From Gammaproteobacteria bacterium (lineage in GTDB: Bacteria; Pseudomonadota; Gammaproteobacteria; Steroidobacterales; Steroidobacteraceae), in assembly GCA_003162555.1 (NCBI GenBank), contig PMNQ01000257.1:1-28297 (forward strand): a stretch of 28,297 nt of DNA, in the 5' to 3' direction. The notes beneath the pieces are model-generated. The model did no database searches, was not told the DNA's origin, and saw nothing but the letters and a program-made list of their open reading frames with translations. Of the stretch, positions 16,696 to 24,622 are shown one piece after another. Every line of letters begins with the position of its first letter. Positions within the stretch are counted from its first letter, which is position 1. The position numbers and the translations under genes were made by a program.

Positions 16696-17562
16696 GTGGA
16701 AAGCTCCGCGCTGCAAGATCGGCTGATTGCGCTGCCCGAGATGCGCGAGCTGGACCTGTTTGCCTCGCTCCTCGAGCGGCGTGGCGCGCGCGTGCTGCGC
16801 TCGCCGCTGGTTGCGATCCGCGCCGCGCCCGACCCGCAACCGGTGCTGCAGTGGCTGCGCCAGTTCTGTGCCGGTGATTGCCAGGAGCTGGTGCTGCTCA
16901 CCGGCGAAGGATTGCGCCGGCTCCTCGCCTGCCTCGATTTACACGAACCCGCGATGCGGCCGTCGTTCCTGGCTGCGCTGACGGCGACGCGCAAGATAAC
17001 GCGCGGACCGAAGCCAGCGCGCGCATTGCGCGAGCTCGGGCTCGCGAGCGACCTGGAGGCCGAAGTGCCGACCACCGCCGGCATCATTGCCACGCTGGCG
17101 AAACTGGAGCTGCGCGACCACGTGGTCGGCGTGCAGCTCTACGGGAGCGAGCCGAATCTGCCGCTGCAGCAGACGCTGCGCGAGGCGGGCGCCGAGCCGC
17201 GCTGTGTCGCGCCCTATGTCTACGCGGACGCGGCCGACGACGCGGCGGTACGCGCGCTGCTGGCGCAACTGCGCGGTGGTGCGGTCGATGCGATTGCCTT
17301 CACCAGCAAGGCACAGGTGGCGCGGCTGTTTGCCGTGGCTGAGGCCAACGAGGTTCTGGCCGCGCTCGCGGCCACGCAGGTCGCGGCGGTGGGCCCGGTG
17401 GTGGCGGAAGCGCTGCGCGAGCGCGGCGCGACCGTCAGTGCGATGCCGGAGTCGAGCTGGTTCATGAAGCCGCTGTCGGCCGAGCTGGCGCGGCTCATGG
17501 CCGCGTCAGGTGAACCACCGTCAACCGTACCTGTTCAGGCAATCGCAAAGGCTCAGGAATAG
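16696..17562 (+). CDS. hemD: Uroporphyrinogen-III synthase family protein (HEM4 domain)
   Basis: The protein has 288 residues and a two-lobed HEM4 fold: the segment QELVLLTGEGLRRLL near residue 64, TRGPKPARALRELGL near 99, VGVQLYGSEP near 141, and AIAFTSKAQVARLF plus VAAVGPVVAEALRERG in the second lobe. This matches uroporphyrinogen-III synthase, which cyclises hydroxymethylbilane with inversion of ring D in tetrapyrrole synthesis. It starts with GTG at 16696; a TATGCT hexamer at 16682-16687 lies so close that the transcript may have almost no leader. It is not next to hemC, hemX or hemY as in the usual gammaproteobacterial operon. It could be the only hemD or an extra paralogue (for siroheme/cobalamin). 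Its last ten bases overlap the convergent MarR gene. Confidence 0.82.
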   Translation: MESSALQDRLIALPEMRELDLFASLLERRGARVLRSPLVAIRAAPDPQPVLQWLRQFCAGDCQELVLLTGEGLRRLLACLDLHEPAMRPSFLAALTATRKITRGPKPARALRELGLASDLEAEVPTTAGIIATLAKLELRDHVVGVQLYGSEPNLPLQQTLREAGAEPRCVAPYVYADAADDAAVRALLAQLRGGAVDAIAFTSKAQVARLFAVAEANEVLAALAATQVAAVGPVVAEALRERGATVSAMPESSWFMKPLSAELARLMAASGEPPSTVPVQAIAKAQE

Positions 17563-18080
17563 AAGCGCTGCAGGAAACCTATGAACTGTTCGAATTCGCT
17601 GCGCGTAAAGCGGCTCGCCATCTGCCGCTCGAGGGTGGCCACCTGCCTGACCAGCGATTCCAGCGCGCCCGCGCCCCGCTCCGTCAGGTAGATACCCTGC
17701 CGCCGCCGGTCGCGCGTCGAGCGGCACCGGTCGAGCATGCCGTCTTTTTCCAGCCGGTCGAGCAGCGCGACAATGCTGGCCTTGTCTACCCCTAAATGCG
17801 TGCCGAGCTCGATCTGCGCAATGCCGGGATTGGAGCCGACCAACACCAGCAGGCTGAACAGCCCCGGCCGGATATTGTTCTCGCCGATAACGGCGACGTA
17901 CTGGCGCCATGAGCACAGGTGCGCCCGCCGCAGGTTGAAACCCAGCAGTCGCGGCAGGCAGCCCAGGTCGACGCTGGCATCGCGTGCACGCTCGGTGCGC
18001 GGCTTCAGGGCTCGCTTCGGGCTGACGCGAGTGCGGGCACGTGCTGTCCTGGTACGCTCGCCAGTTGCCACTGCCGTCAT
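17553..18080 (-). CDS. MarR family transcriptional regulator
   Basis: The protein has 175 residues. A basic N-terminal tail of about 35 residues is followed by the MarR winged helix-turn-helix at about 75-140: AQIELGTHLGVDKASIVALL is the recognition region, and the wing carries RSTRDRRRQGIYLTERG, the DRR signature of the family. It should bind DNA as a dimer through an inverted repeat; the ligand is unknown. The ATG at 18080 has an AGGGG ribosome site (complement of 18087-18091) at good spacing. A strong promoter with phased palindromic sites lies upstream, suggesting autoregulation. It converges on hemD with a ten-base overlap. Confidence 0.92.
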   Translation of the reverse strand: MTAVATGERTRTARARTRVSPKRALKPRTERARDASVDLGCLPRLLGFNLRRAHLCSWRQYVAVIGENNIRPGLFSLLVLVGSNPGIAQIELGTHLGVDKASIVALLDRLEKDGMLDRCRSTRDRRRQGIYLTERGAGALESLVRQVATLERQMASRFTRSEFEQFIGFLQRFYS

Positions 18081-18119
18081 ATTCAGCCCCTGCGCGCCGC
18101 GCGATGGCGGCAGCGCAAA

Positions 18120-18149
18120 AGTATAGTTTTGTTATTGTTCGTAGTGCAA
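18120..18149 (-). promoter_or_regulatory. Sigma-70 promoter of the MarR gene
   Basis: On the minus strand TTGCAC (complement of 18144-18149) and TATACT (complement of 18120-18125) are 18 bases apart, in an AT-rich island inside high-GC DNA. The -10 lies about 40 bases upstream of the MarR start. This is the best promoter match in the window. Confidence 0.65.
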
Positions 18150-18171
18150 ATAGTTGCAATGATGCATTGCA
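18145..18171. promoter_or_regulatory. Candidate MarR operator: palindrome plus phased half-site
   Basis: TGCAATGATGCATTGCA (18155-18171) is a perfect inverted repeat with seven-base arms around ATG. A further TGCAA half-site at 18145-18149 repeats the left arm exactly ten bases (one helical turn) earlier and overlaps the -35 hexamer. The arrangement is that expected for autorepression by the MarR-family product, but the binding protein is inferred from position. Confidence 0.5.
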
Positions 18172-18172
18172 T

Positions 18173-19126
18173 TCAAGGCCGCCGCCCCGCAGCACTGTTT
18201 ACCGCGGCCGCGATCGCCACCGCGGTCTGCAGCGCGCGTGCGCCGTCCTCACCACTGACCGCCACTGCGCGTTCGCCGCGGCAACTCGCCAGAAACGCCT
18301 CAATCTCGCTGCGCAACGCATCGCCGGGCTCGAAGGACTGCTCATCGATGCTCACCGGGAGCCCTGCTGCGCCGGCCGCGACCGCCTGCTTGCGAATCAC
18401 CGTCAGTACTTTCTGCTGCAGGTCGAGCGACAGGTAGGCGTCGTCCTGGAAGATGCGCAGGCGCCGCTCGGTCTTCAGGCTGACGCGGCTCGCGGTGGCA
18501 TTGGCCACGCAGCCATTGGCGAAGCGGATGCGCGCGTTGGCGATGTCGATCTCGGCGGAGAACACCGGCGTCCCGACCGCGTCGATGTGCTCGATCTCGC
18601 TGCCGACGATGCTCTGCACGATGTCGAGGTCGTGGATCATCAGGTCGAGCACGACGTTGACGTCGGTGCCGCGCTCGCGGAACGGCGCCAGCCGCTGGCA
18701 ATCGATGAATCGCGGCGTGCGCAGGTGCGGCTCGGCAGCGACGATGGTCGGATTGAAGCGCTCCAGATGCCCCACCTGCAGCACGCGCCCCGCGCCGCGC
18801 GCGGCCGCCACCAGCGCCCGCGCCTGTTCTACCGTCTCGGTGATCGGCTTCTCGACCAGCACGTGCGCGCCGGTCTCCAGGAACGCGCGCGCGATCTCGA
18901 AGTGCGCAGCGGTGGGTGTCACGATGCTGACCGCATCGACCGTGCCCAGCAGCTCGTGGTAATCGGCCACGGCACGCGTGCCCAGTTCGCTCGCAACCGC
19001 GCCGCCGACATCCGCGCGCGCATCGGCGACCGCCACCAGTTCGCACCCTGGGAGCGAGGCGTACTTCTGCGCGTGAAAACGCCCCAGGTAACCCACGCCG
19101 ACGACCGCTACGCGGAGTCTGTCCAT
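18173..19126 (-). CDS. Gfo/Idh/MocA family oxidoreductase (GnnA-like)
   Basis: The protein has 317 residues from the ATG at 19126; a longer frame to 19198 adds 24 residues with no family match. The N-terminal Rossmann fold starts VAVVGVGYLGRFHAQKY (residues 6-22). It has the EKP motif at 92-94 (VLVEKPITET), then VGHLERFNP at 118-126, and DLMIHDLDIV at 161-170, the region of the family's catalytic histidine. The combination GYLGRFHAQKY plus HLERFNP recalls GnnA, the UDP-GlcNAc 3-dehydrogenase used to make amide-linked lipid A in Acidithiobacillus and Leptospira. I do not see a partner GnnB aminotransferase or any lpx gene in the window, so the substrate remains open. A CATAAT hexamer seven bases before the ATG hints at a very short leader. 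Confidence 0.88.
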   Translation of the reverse strand: MDRLRVAVVGVGYLGRFHAQKYASLPGCELVAVADARADVGGAVASELGTRAVADYHELLGTVDAVSIVTPTAAHFEIARAFLETGAHVLVEKPITETVEQARALVAAARGAGRVLQVGHLERFNPTIVAAEPHLRTPRFIDCQRLAPFRERGTDVNVVLDLMIHDLDIVQSIVGSEIEHIDAVGTPVFSAEIDIANARIRFANGCVANATASRVSLKTERRLRIFQDDAYLSLDLQQKVLTVIRKQAVAAGAAGLPVSIDEQSFEPGDALRSEIEAFLASCRGERAVAVSGEDGARALQTAVAIAAAVNSAAGRRP

Positions 19127-19188
19127 GGGCGTTATTATGCCCGCATTGGCGGCCGCATCCGCGCCTGCCTGTGGCCCGAAGGAATCCG

Positions 19189-19479
19189 ATGCAGTCATTG
19201 CTGAAATTCTGGCGCCGCTATCGACAGACGAGCGGCGTACAGCACGAGCTGATGAGCTTTGGCATCTGCCTCGCCATTGGCGTGATTGTCATGCCGATAC
19301 TGATCTGGCTGGTCGGATCATCGCGGCTCGGCCCCTATGCCAACGGCGGATTGTTCGCGCTGTGGCGCGATTATGTCGCGGCCCTGACGCATGGGTCACT
19401 GGCCTTCTGGCTGGTCGCGCTCGGCCCCTACGCGGCACTGTGGATGTTGCGCGGCGCGCGCTTCTGGTTGCGCCGCTGA
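19189..19479 (+). CDS. Hypothetical small inner-membrane protein
   Basis: The protein has 96 residues from the ATG at 19189, which has a strong AAGGA site six bases upstream. A basic head (LLKFWRRYRQT) precedes a hydrophobic helix (about residues 24-44), and a second helix lies at about 70-90 with a basic end (RGARFWLRR). I do not recognise the family. It is divergent from the GnnA-like gene (62-base gap). A strong inverted repeat begins seven bases after the stop. Confidence 0.72.
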   Translation: MQSLLKFWRRYRQTSGVQHELMSFGICLAIGVIVMPILIWLVGSSRLGPYANGGLFALWRDYVAALTHGSLAFWLVALGPYAALWMLRGARFWLRR

Positions 19480-19485
19480 CCGTCA

Positions 19486-19519
19486 CCGCGAAACTGTCGA
19501 CTGCGTCACGTTTTCGCGG
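19486..19519. terminator. Inverted repeat after the 96-residue membrane protein gene
   Basis: CCGCGAAA (19486-19493) pairs perfectly with TTTCGCGG (19512-19519) across an 18-base loop, starting seven bases after a stop codon. An eight-pair stem in this place could end transcription, but there is no clear T-run after it, so a Rho-independent terminator is not certain. Confidence 0.35.
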
Positions 19520-19603
19520 CCAGTGGGCCCGTAGCGCAACTTCCGCCTCGACACCAGAGCGGGCATTGTTGGGTGCAGCCAGCACCATGATTCCGGACCG
19601 CCA

Positions 19604-19819
19604 GTGGATCTACGATTCAACAATCCAGACGCAGAAGCCGACGCACAAGAAGCGGCCGGACCCGACGCGCCCGATGTACGCGGCGACACCTTCACCCGCA
19701 TTCGCAAATCGCTGGTGACCTCCCGGCTGACGCTGGCCAGCGATGCCGCAGGCGGCGATCCGTATGACAGCCGCCGCGGCCGTACGCCCGGATCGGTCTG
19801 GGGCCACCGCCGCCGCTGA
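19604..19819 (+). CDS. Candidate small protein, GGDPYDS motif
   Basis: This is the only convincing frame in the stretch 19480-19886. It has 71 residues from a GTG, with an acidic N-terminal half and a basic C-terminal half. The last 40 codons use G or C in the third position almost throughout, as real genes here do. It contains RKSLVTSRLTLASDAAGGDP followed by YDSRRG. A short (F/G)DPY(D/N)S-type motif near the C-terminus is, as I recall, shared by uncharacterised small proteins in related Gammaproteobacteria. No good ribosome site is visible and the first ten codons look less gene-like, so the start is uncertain. The rest of this 400-base stretch holds only the inverted repeat at 19486-19519. 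Confidence 0.4.
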   Translation: MDLRFNNPDAEADAQEAAGPDAPDVRGDTFTRIRKSLVTSRLTLASDAAGGDPYDSRRGRTPGSVWGHRRR

Positions 19820-19886
19820 CGGCGCAGCACGCGGATCCACACCAAGCTGGTCCACGCCCGGCTGATTCACGGCAGATTGACACGCA

Positions 19887-20174
19887 TCAGGCGGGCCAAT
19901 AGCGCCATGCCAGCGCGGCGATAATCAGCACCAGCACGACCTGTGCGGGCCGCCGCCAGGCCCGGCCTTTGAGTTCGCCCACAAAACTGGCCCCGGCAGC
20001 CAGCACCAATGACCACGACCAGGCCAGGGCCTTGAGCAGCGGCAGCTGCTCGCCGGCCAGGCGCGCCGAGTACTCGGGCAAGAGCAGGAAAACGACACCG
20101 GTCATGGAAAGCGAAACCGCCAATGCGGCGGCCGAACCCAGAACGATTCCCAGCAGGACGGTCAAAGGCTTCAC
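19887..20174 (-). CDS. Hypothetical inner-membrane protein, three predicted helices
   Basis: The protein has 95 residues from a GTG start at 20174. Three hydrophobic stretches are clear: about residues 4-33, 50-66 and 77-92. A short basic loop (ELKGRAWRRPAQ) lies between the second and third, placing that loop in the cytoplasm. I do not recognise a family. It is divergent from prc with a 117-base gap in which I find no convincing promoter. Confidence 0.65.
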   Translation of the reverse strand: MKPLTVLLGIVLGSAAALAVSLSMTGVVFLLLPEYSARLAGEQLPLLKALAWSWSLVLAAGASFVGELKGRAWRRPAQVVLVLIIAALAWRYWPA

Positions 20175-20291
20175 AGTGCCAGCCTCGTGATTAGCTTGAA
20201 TCCACAGTTCTTAAGACCCATGACTGCCCTGCTGGTGCCAAAGCTGTCAGACTTGTGCCGACCTCGAAGCCGCCCGGAGCCTTGATCCCTC

Positions 20292-22424
20292 ATGCCCAGA
20301 GCCGAAAGCCGCCTGCGCAAGTACCTGTCCCCCGTGGCGCTCGGCGCCGCCTGCCTGCTGCTGCTCGCGGCCACGGCCTCGACCGGTTCGCGCAGCAGCG
20401 TGCAGCTGCCGGAGGGCGCGATCCATCCGACGCCGCGGCAGCAGGAAATTGCGCAGCAGGTGGCCAGCAACCTCGAACACTATCATTACAGCCGTCGCCC
20501 GATCGATAAGGAATTCGGGGCGCAGGTCTTCGATCGATACCTGAACGGGCTGGACGGCCAGCACAGCTACTTCCTGGCGGCCGATGTCGCCTCGATGACG
20601 CAATGGCGCTCGGGGTTCGACGACATGATCCACACGGGAGCGCTCGAGCCGGCCTACCTGATGTTCGCCAAGCTGCAGCAGCGTAATCGCGAACGCATCG
20701 AATACGCGCTGAGCCTGCTGGCGACCGAACCGGACTGGAAGCTGAACGAACGCTACACCTTCGATCGCGACAAGGCTCCCTGGCCGCGCGATGTCGCCGA
20801 GCTCAATGAACTGTGGAGGCAGCGCGTCAAGAGCGACGCGCTCTCGCTGATGCTCACTGGCAAGACCTGGCCGGAGACGGCTGACATTCTGAAGAAGCGC
20901 TACCAGCGTGTGCTGGCGCGCGTCGGCCAGGTCAGCGCCGACGACGTGTTCGAGTCGCTGATGAACTCCTACGCGGCCGTTTATGACCCGCACACCAATT
21001 ACCTCGCCCCGCGCAGTGCGGAGGAATTCCGCATCCAGATGAGCCTGAGCTACGAGGGCATCGGCGCCTCGCTCCAGCTCGTCGACGACTATGTGACGAT
21101 CGGCTCGCTCCTGCCGGGCGGCCCCGCCGCCGCGGCCAATACGCTCAAGCCCAACGACCGCATCATGGCCGTGGGCCAGGGCCACGATGGCGCGCTGACC
21201 GACGTCGTCGGCTGGCGGCTCGACGACGTGGTGCAGCTGATCCGCGGCAAGGGCGGCACGGTCGTGCGCCTGCAGATCCTGCCCGCCGGCGCGGCGCCGG
21301 GGAGCGAACTGCGCCCCGTGGCGCTGACGCGCGGCAAGATCACGCTGGAGAACCAGGCCGTCAAGCAGGAGGCGCGCGCCATACAGGTGGGCGAGCGCAC
21401 GCTGCACGTCGGCATCATTACGGTGCCCGGCTTTTACGAAGACAACGACGCGCGCAATGCCGGCGATCTCAACTACCGCACCACCTCGCGCGATGTGCGT
21501 CGCGCGATCACCGAATTGCAGGCCAAGGGTCCGATCGATGCGCTGCTGCTCGATCTGCGCGGCGACGGCGGCGGCTACCTGCCGGAAGCGATCTCACTGA
21601 GCGGACTGTTCATCGACCAGGGTCCAGTGGTGCAACTGCGCAATACGGACGGCAGCATCGAGCACCTCGATGACAACGATCCGGGAGTGGCCTACAGCGG
21701 CCCGCTGGCCGTGCTGGTGGATCGCACCAGCGCTTCGGCCTCGGAGATCTTCGCCGCGGCGATGCAGGATTATCACCGCGGCCTGGTGCTCGGCCAGACC
21801 ACCTTCGGCAAGGGCACCGTGCAGGAAGTGATCTCGCTCGATCACCGCTGGTCGCAGGAGTCGAGCGGCGGGCAGCTCAACGTGACCTTCCTGAAGTTTT
21901 ATCGCATCACCGGCGAGAGCACGCAGCTTCACGGCGTGCAGCCGGACATCGAGCTGCCGGCGCGCATCAACACCAAGGACGTCGGTGAGGGCGCGCTGGA
22001 ATCACCGCTCCCCTGGGACCGCATTCCGCCGGTGGCATTCCGCGCCGACGCGCCGCTGGGCGAGGTGGCGCAGACCATTGCAAAAGAACAGACGCAGCAC
22101 TCGGCACATGACGCTGACTACCAGTGGCTGGTCGGCGCGCTTGCGGCGCTGGAACAGAGCCGCGCCGACCATTCGCTGTCGCTGAACCTGGCTGAACGGC
22201 AGCGCGAGCGCACCACGCAGGAACAGCAGGCGTTGACGCGCGAGAATGCGCGCCGCTCGGCCGATGGGCTGGCGCCGCTCAAAGCGCTGAGTGATTCTCC
22301 GGCCGACGAACAGCCCGACGTGGTGATGGCGGAAGCGGCGCGGATCACGGCGCAGCTGGCGATGGCTTCGGGCATCACTCCCGCCGCCAGCACGACTACC
22401 ACGGCCGCCGCCGCTAGCCGCTAG
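20292..22424 (+). CDS. prc: Carboxy-terminal (tail-specific) protease, S41A family
   Basis: The protein has 710 residues, the usual size for Prc/Tsp. An N-terminal signal/anchor (LSPVALGAACLLLLAATAS) directs it to the periplasm. An N-terminal helical domain follows, then a PDZ domain beginning near SLSYEGIGASLQLVDDYVTI. The S41 protease core has DRTSASASEIFAAAMQDYHR, whose catalytic serine is Ser482, and TTFGKGTVQE, whose catalytic lysine is Lys507, the same 25-residue spacing as the Ser-Lys dyad of the Escherichia coli enzyme. The C-terminal DUF3340 region ends in a low-complexity Thr/Ala tail. It trims and degrades periplasmic proteins from the C-terminus (in E. coli, FtsI, MepS and SsrA-tagged proteins). 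It converges with the coiled-coil gene across 36 bases. Confidence 0.95.
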   Translation: MPRAESRLRKYLSPVALGAACLLLLAATASTGSRSSVQLPEGAIHPTPRQQEIAQQVASNLEHYHYSRRPIDKEFGAQVFDRYLNGLDGQHSYFLAADVASMTQWRSGFDDMIHTGALEPAYLMFAKLQQRNRERIEYALSLLATEPDWKLNERYTFDRDKAPWPRDVAELNELWRQRVKSDALSLMLTGKTWPETADILKKRYQRVLARVGQVSADDVFESLMNSYAAVYDPHTNYLAPRSAEEFRIQMSLSYEGIGASLQLVDDYVTIGSLLPGGPAAAANTLKPNDRIMAVGQGHDGALTDVVGWRLDDVVQLIRGKGGTVVRLQILPAGAAPGSELRPVALTRGKITLENQAVKQEARAIQVGERTLHVGIITVPGFYEDNDARNAGDLNYRTTSRDVRRAITELQAKGPIDALLLDLRGDGGGYLPEAISLSGLFIDQGPVVQLRNTDGSIEHLDDNDPGVAYSGPLAVLVDRTSASASEIFAAAMQDYHRGLVLGQTTFGKGTVQEVISLDHRWSQESSGGQLNVTFLKFYRITGESTQLHGVQPDIELPARINTKDVGEGALESPLPWDRIPPVAFRADAPLGEVAQTIAKEQTQHSAHDADYQWLVGALAALEQSRADHSLSLNLAERQRERTTQEQQALTRENARRSADGLAPLKALSDSPADEQPDVVMAEAARITAQLAMASGITPAASTTTTAAAASR

Positions 22425-22460
22425 CGCACTAGTTTGCGACGGACTCACCGCAGCGTGCGG

Positions 22461-23507
22461 CTAGCGCAACAGTACCCGGTAGATTTCCCAGCAATCCTCG
22501 GATAGCACCAGCGAGGATGAGGCGCTCTCATCGGGCGCCAGGCTGGCGGCATCCGGCACGACATCAGCTTCGCCGCGATAGCGGGCAATCTTGCGGAAGG
22601 CGTCGGCGCGCGCGCGGATGTCCGGCAGCAGTTCGCGCCGCTCCTCGAGCAACCCACGCGCCGTCTGGATTTCTTCCATCATCCGTACACAGCGGTCGCG
22701 CTCGCCGTATTCACCGGGCACCGGCTCGCGCCGGCCGCTGGCCTGGTGCGTGGCCTCGAACAGCCCGGTGCGCGTCAGGCGTTCGCGCAGCACCTGGCCA
22801 TAGGCCACCGCGGCCAGGTTGATGGCACGGCGCGATTCGACCAGCAGCCCGGTGAAGTTGGGCTGCTCGGCCTCGAGCGCGGTACGCTCGGCGCGCGCCT
22901 CGGTCAGCGTCTGTTCTGCCAGGAGCGCCTGGATATTCGCGGCGTGCAGCTCCTGGCGCACGCGCCGCCGGTGAAAGTAATGCCAGAAGCGCTGCAGGCC
23001 GGCCAGATACCGCTGCAGTTCGGTGACGCGGACACGCACTGCGATCGCGGTCTCCTCGGCGCTTTGGCAGCTGGCCTCGACGCTCTGCCTGCGATCGAAC
23101 TGGCGGCGGTTGAACTCGGCGAAGAAACTGCGACGCTCCCGGTCGACCTGCTGCGTCTCGAGCTCGGTGACAAACTGCTGCACCAGGCTTTGCCCGAGCT
23201 TCCACAGTTCTCGCAGCTGGTAGAACACCAGCGCCTGATAGGCGGTCTCCGGCTGCGCGAGGCGTGCCTCGAGGCCCTGCAGCAGTTCCTGCACGCGCGC
23301 CGTGGCGCCCTCCTGCTGCTTGACGCGGTCTTTCAGCCGCTGGATTTCCTCCTGCGCGCTGCTGAAGGATTTTTTCAGTTCGATGCGGTTGCGGAACAGG
23401 TGCAGGATGCGCCCTTCATCCGGCTCGGCCTCGCGGCCTTCGCCGAGCGCCATGCGCACGAAGCCCAGTTGCCGGAGTCGTTTCATGAATTGCGCAACCA
23501 GGCGCAT
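22461..23507 (-). CDS. Unrecognised coiled-coil protein
   Basis: The protein has 348 residues from the ATG at 23507, 13 bases after the DUF1249 stop; an in-frame ATG at 23585 would overlap that gene by 65 bases. There is no signal peptide or membrane helix. It is dominated by charged heptad-like helices: about residues 35-90 (LFRNRIELKKSFSSAQEEIQ then RLKDRVKQQ), 150-190, and 205-245 (EQTLTEARAERTALEAEQ). An aromatic-basic patch, LQRFWHYFHRRRVRQELH, lies in the middle, and the tail is acidic and serine-rich, ending EDCWEIYRVLLR. I do not recognise a family or a catalytic motif. Its place after orn and the DUF1249 gene suggests co-transcription. A structural or scaffold role fits the composition, but that is a guess. 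Confidence 0.78.
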   Translation of the reverse strand: MRLVAQFMKRLRQLGFVRMALGEGREAEPDEGRILHLFRNRIELKKSFSSAQEEIQRLKDRVKQQEGATARVQELLQGLEARLAQPETAYQALVFYQLRELWKLGQSLVQQFVTELETQQVDRERRSFFAEFNRRQFDRRQSVEASCQSAEETAIAVRVRVTELQRYLAGLQRFWHYFHRRRVRQELHAANIQALLAEQTLTEARAERTALEAEQPNFTGLLVESRRAINLAAVAYGQVLRERLTRTGLFEATHQASGRREPVPGEYGERDRCVRMMEEIQTARGLLEERRELLPDIRARADAFRKIARYRGEADVVPDAASLAPDESASSSLVLSEDCWEIYRVLLR

Positions 23508-23520
23508 GGCAGATCCGTGT

Positions 23521-23973
23521 TCAGCCGGCTTGTGGGTCGGAACCGCCGCGGGCGAAGCTGTGGCCGCGCTCGGCGCAGTATTCAAGCCACTTGTTTAGCA
23601 TCATGTTGCGTGCCCAGCGCCGACCCAGTTCACGATCCTCGGCGGAGCCCTCCGCAGGGCAGGCTTCCAGCAACCGCGCGTCGTGATAGACCCGCAGCCG
23701 CTGGTCCGGCACCCGCTCGAGCACCGTCGCGGCACCACGCGCAGGCAGCAGGTAGCTGAGCAGCAGCTCGGAAGTGTAGCGGGCGCGTCCCAGCACATTG
23801 AGCACCAGCGTGCAGTCGCCAGCGGCGTCGGACACGCGGCTCGCCGCCAGCGTTGCAAGGTCGCCCGCCAGGGCCGCCAGATGCAGGTAATTGCTCTCGT
23901 ACAGCCCCATCAGCGCGACAAAGCCGCGCGGCCGCGTGCGCCAGGGAACTACCAGATTGCTTGCTGCGATCAC
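23521..23973 (-). CDS. DUF1249 family protein (YqiB-like)
   Basis: The protein has 150 residues. The pattern matches Escherichia coli YqiB: an N-terminal ALMGLYESNYLHL helix, a central beta-rich part with RARYTSELLLSYL, the hallmark LRVYHDARLLEAC near residue 92, and a C-terminal NKWLEYCAERGHS. The family is found mainly in Gammaproteobacteria and its function is unknown. The start at 23973 gives a short N-terminal extension typical of the family; a later in-frame ATG (residue 22) is too deep. It lies 63 bases downstream of orn on the same strand. Confidence 0.87.
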   Translation of the reverse strand: MIAASNLVVPWRTRPRGFVALMGLYESNYLHLAALAGDLATLAASRVSDAAGDCTLVLNVLGRARYTSELLLSYLLPARGAATVLERVPDQRLRVYHDARLLEACPAEGSAEDRELGRRWARNMMLNKWLEYCAERGHSFARGGSDPQAG

Positions 23974-24036
23974 GATCCCGAATATAGCACGCGGGTTATA
24001 GCCGCCATCACCGCTAGCGGTGAGGCGCGACCTGCG

Positions 24037-24585
24037 TCACGCCGATTTAATGAACAGCCGCTCACGATAGTGACGCAGTTCGGCAATCGACTCGATGATG
24101 TCGGCACGCGCCAGGTGCGCCGAGCGCTTGGCAAACGATCCGTTGAGCTGCGGATACCAGCGCGCGGCCAGCTCCTTGAGCGTGCTGACGTCCAGGTTGC
24201 GGTAGTGAAAATATTTCTCCAGCGATGGCATCCAGCGCGCGAGAAAGCGGCGGTCCTGGCAGATGCTGTTGCCGCACATCGGCGAGGCGCCGGCGGGCAC
24301 GTGCTGGGCGAGAAACGCCAGCGTCTGGCGCTCGGCCTCGGCCGCGCTGACAGTGCTGGCGCGCACGCGTGCGAGCAGACCGCTGGCACCGTGATGCGTC
24401 TGGTTCCACTCGTCCATGCCGGCCAGCACCCCTTCATCCTGGTGGATCGCCAGTTCTGGGCCTGCGGCGATCTCATTCAGATCACGATCGGTCACCACCG
24501 TCGCGATCTCGATGATGCAGTCCTGATCGGGCCTGAGCCCGGTCATTTCCAGGTCGATCCAGATCAGGTGCTCGTTGCTGCTCAA
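24037..24585 (-). CDS. orn: Oligoribonuclease
   Basis: The protein has 182 residues and is a DEDDh 3'-5' exonuclease. The acidic and histidine active residues are all present: Asp11 and Glu13 (WIDLEMTGL), Asp111 (NSICQDRRF), His157 and Asp162 ([15 protein letters not shown]). Orn degrades two- to five-nucleotide RNAs and clears pGpG from cyclic di-GMP turnover in the cytoplasm. The start is TTG at 24585: between it and the in-frame stop upstream there is no ATG or GTG. The weak start may limit expression. It is divergent from rsgA by 37 bases, as in Escherichia coli. Confidence 0.96.
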   Translation of the reverse strand: MSSNEHLIWIDLEMTGLRPDQDCIIEIATVVTDRDLNEIAAGPELAIHQDEGVLAGMDEWNQTHHGASGLLARVRASTVSAAEAERQTLAFLAQHVPAGASPMCGNSICQDRRFLARWMPSLEKYFHYRNLDVSTLKELAARWYPQLNGSFAKRSAHLARADIIESIAELRHYRERLFIKSA

Positions 24586-24622
24586 ATGCCTGGGCTCCCG
24601 CTGATTAAGGCATCATAGCAGG

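Noticed and set aside
22448..22460. Terminator hairpin CCGCA-GCG-TGCGG between prc and the coiled-coil gene
   Set aside because: The stem is only five pairs with no T-run on either strand; too weak to call.
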